6,024 nucleotides of DNA from contig JBBRHV010000090.1 of assembly GCA_038222225.1 (NCBI GenBank), positions 1 to 6,024 on the forward strand, written 5' to 3'. Below, one piece after another: positions 6,023 through 6,024 of the stretch. Numbering within the stretch: position 1 is the first letter of the stretch; each line of letters opens with the position of its first letter. The stretch is from JAKLFA01 sp038222225. Its GTDB lineage: Bacteria > Omnitrophota > Gorgyraeia > Zapsychrales > JANLHA01. The translations under genes and the position numbers were made by a program. A model generated the notes under the pieces. It was given only the letters and a program-made list of their open reading frames with translations. It was not told where the DNA came from and ran no database searches.

Positions 6023-6024
6023 AT
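5855..6024. other. AT-rich tail of different composition after the truncated gene
   Basis: From just before the stop at 5859 the sequence becomes clearly richer in A and T than the preceding 2 kb and loses the expected continuation of the barrel domain in every forward frame. It could be the end of an inserted element, a rearrangement junction, or a join in the assembly. No terminal inverted repeat, target duplication or transposase motif can be shown because the other side lies outside the window. Confidence 0.45.
5874..5890 (+). terminator. Weak candidate hairpin with UUCG tetraloop
   Basis: AATGC (5874-5878), loop TTCG, GCATT (5883-5887) form a perfect five-base-pair stem with the very stable C(UUCG)G loop, followed by TTC. 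It begins 14 bases after the stop at 5859, a plausible place for a rho-independent terminator of the operon, but the stem is short, AT-rich and has only a brief U run. It also lies inside the possible minus-strand frame. Confidence 0.3.

Overview
The window carries a compact, one-strand carbohydrate-uptake locus from what looks like a Gram-negative-type bacterium, by eye of moderate GC content (about mid-40s percent). Nothing in it fixes the taxonomy. A PilZ protein, a lipoprotein binding protein, two permeases with no ATPase beside them, and a large secreted TPR plus glycosidase protein together are compatible with an uncultivated lineage such as Omnitrophota or a relative. That placement is inference only.

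Layout: (1) 1-357, a small single-domain PilZ protein, a likely c-di-GMP receptor. (2) 358-558, a 201-base intergenic gap holding a good sigma70-type promoter (TTTACA, 17 bases, TAGAAT) and a ribosome binding site. (3) 559-1857, a lipoprotein family 1 sugar-binding protein of an ABC importer. (4) 1880-2902 and 2924-3820, the two inner-membrane permeases (MalF/UgpA-like and MalG/UgpE-like), each with a clear EAA loop. (5) 3817-5859, a secreted 680-residue protein overlapping the second permease by 4 bases. It has a duplicated TPR-like module in its N-terminal half and a GH2/clan-A-like TIM-barrel domain in its C-terminal half. (6) 5860-6024, an AT-rich tail unlike the rest, with a possible partial gene on the minus strand.

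Genes 559-5859 are very probably one operon: same strand, gaps of 22 and 21 bases, then an overlap. The natural reading is that the secreted protein binds or processes a glycan outside the inner membrane, the lipoprotein captures the released sugar, and the permease pair imports it using an ATPase encoded elsewhere (an MsmX/MalK/UgpC-type shared subunit).

The most notable points are in the last gene. Its barrel has a recognisable acid/base glutamate (Glu598 in a GNEN motif), but the reading frame stops about where the strand carrying the nucleophile glutamate should begin, and the sequence changes character at that point. This suggests a disrupted gene (insertion, rearrangement or chimeric assembly) or a barrel that has lost catalysis. 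The same protein carries a duplicated TPR-like module ending in a shared aromatic motif, and a paired Asp/Asn-rich calcium-loop-like insert in the barrel.
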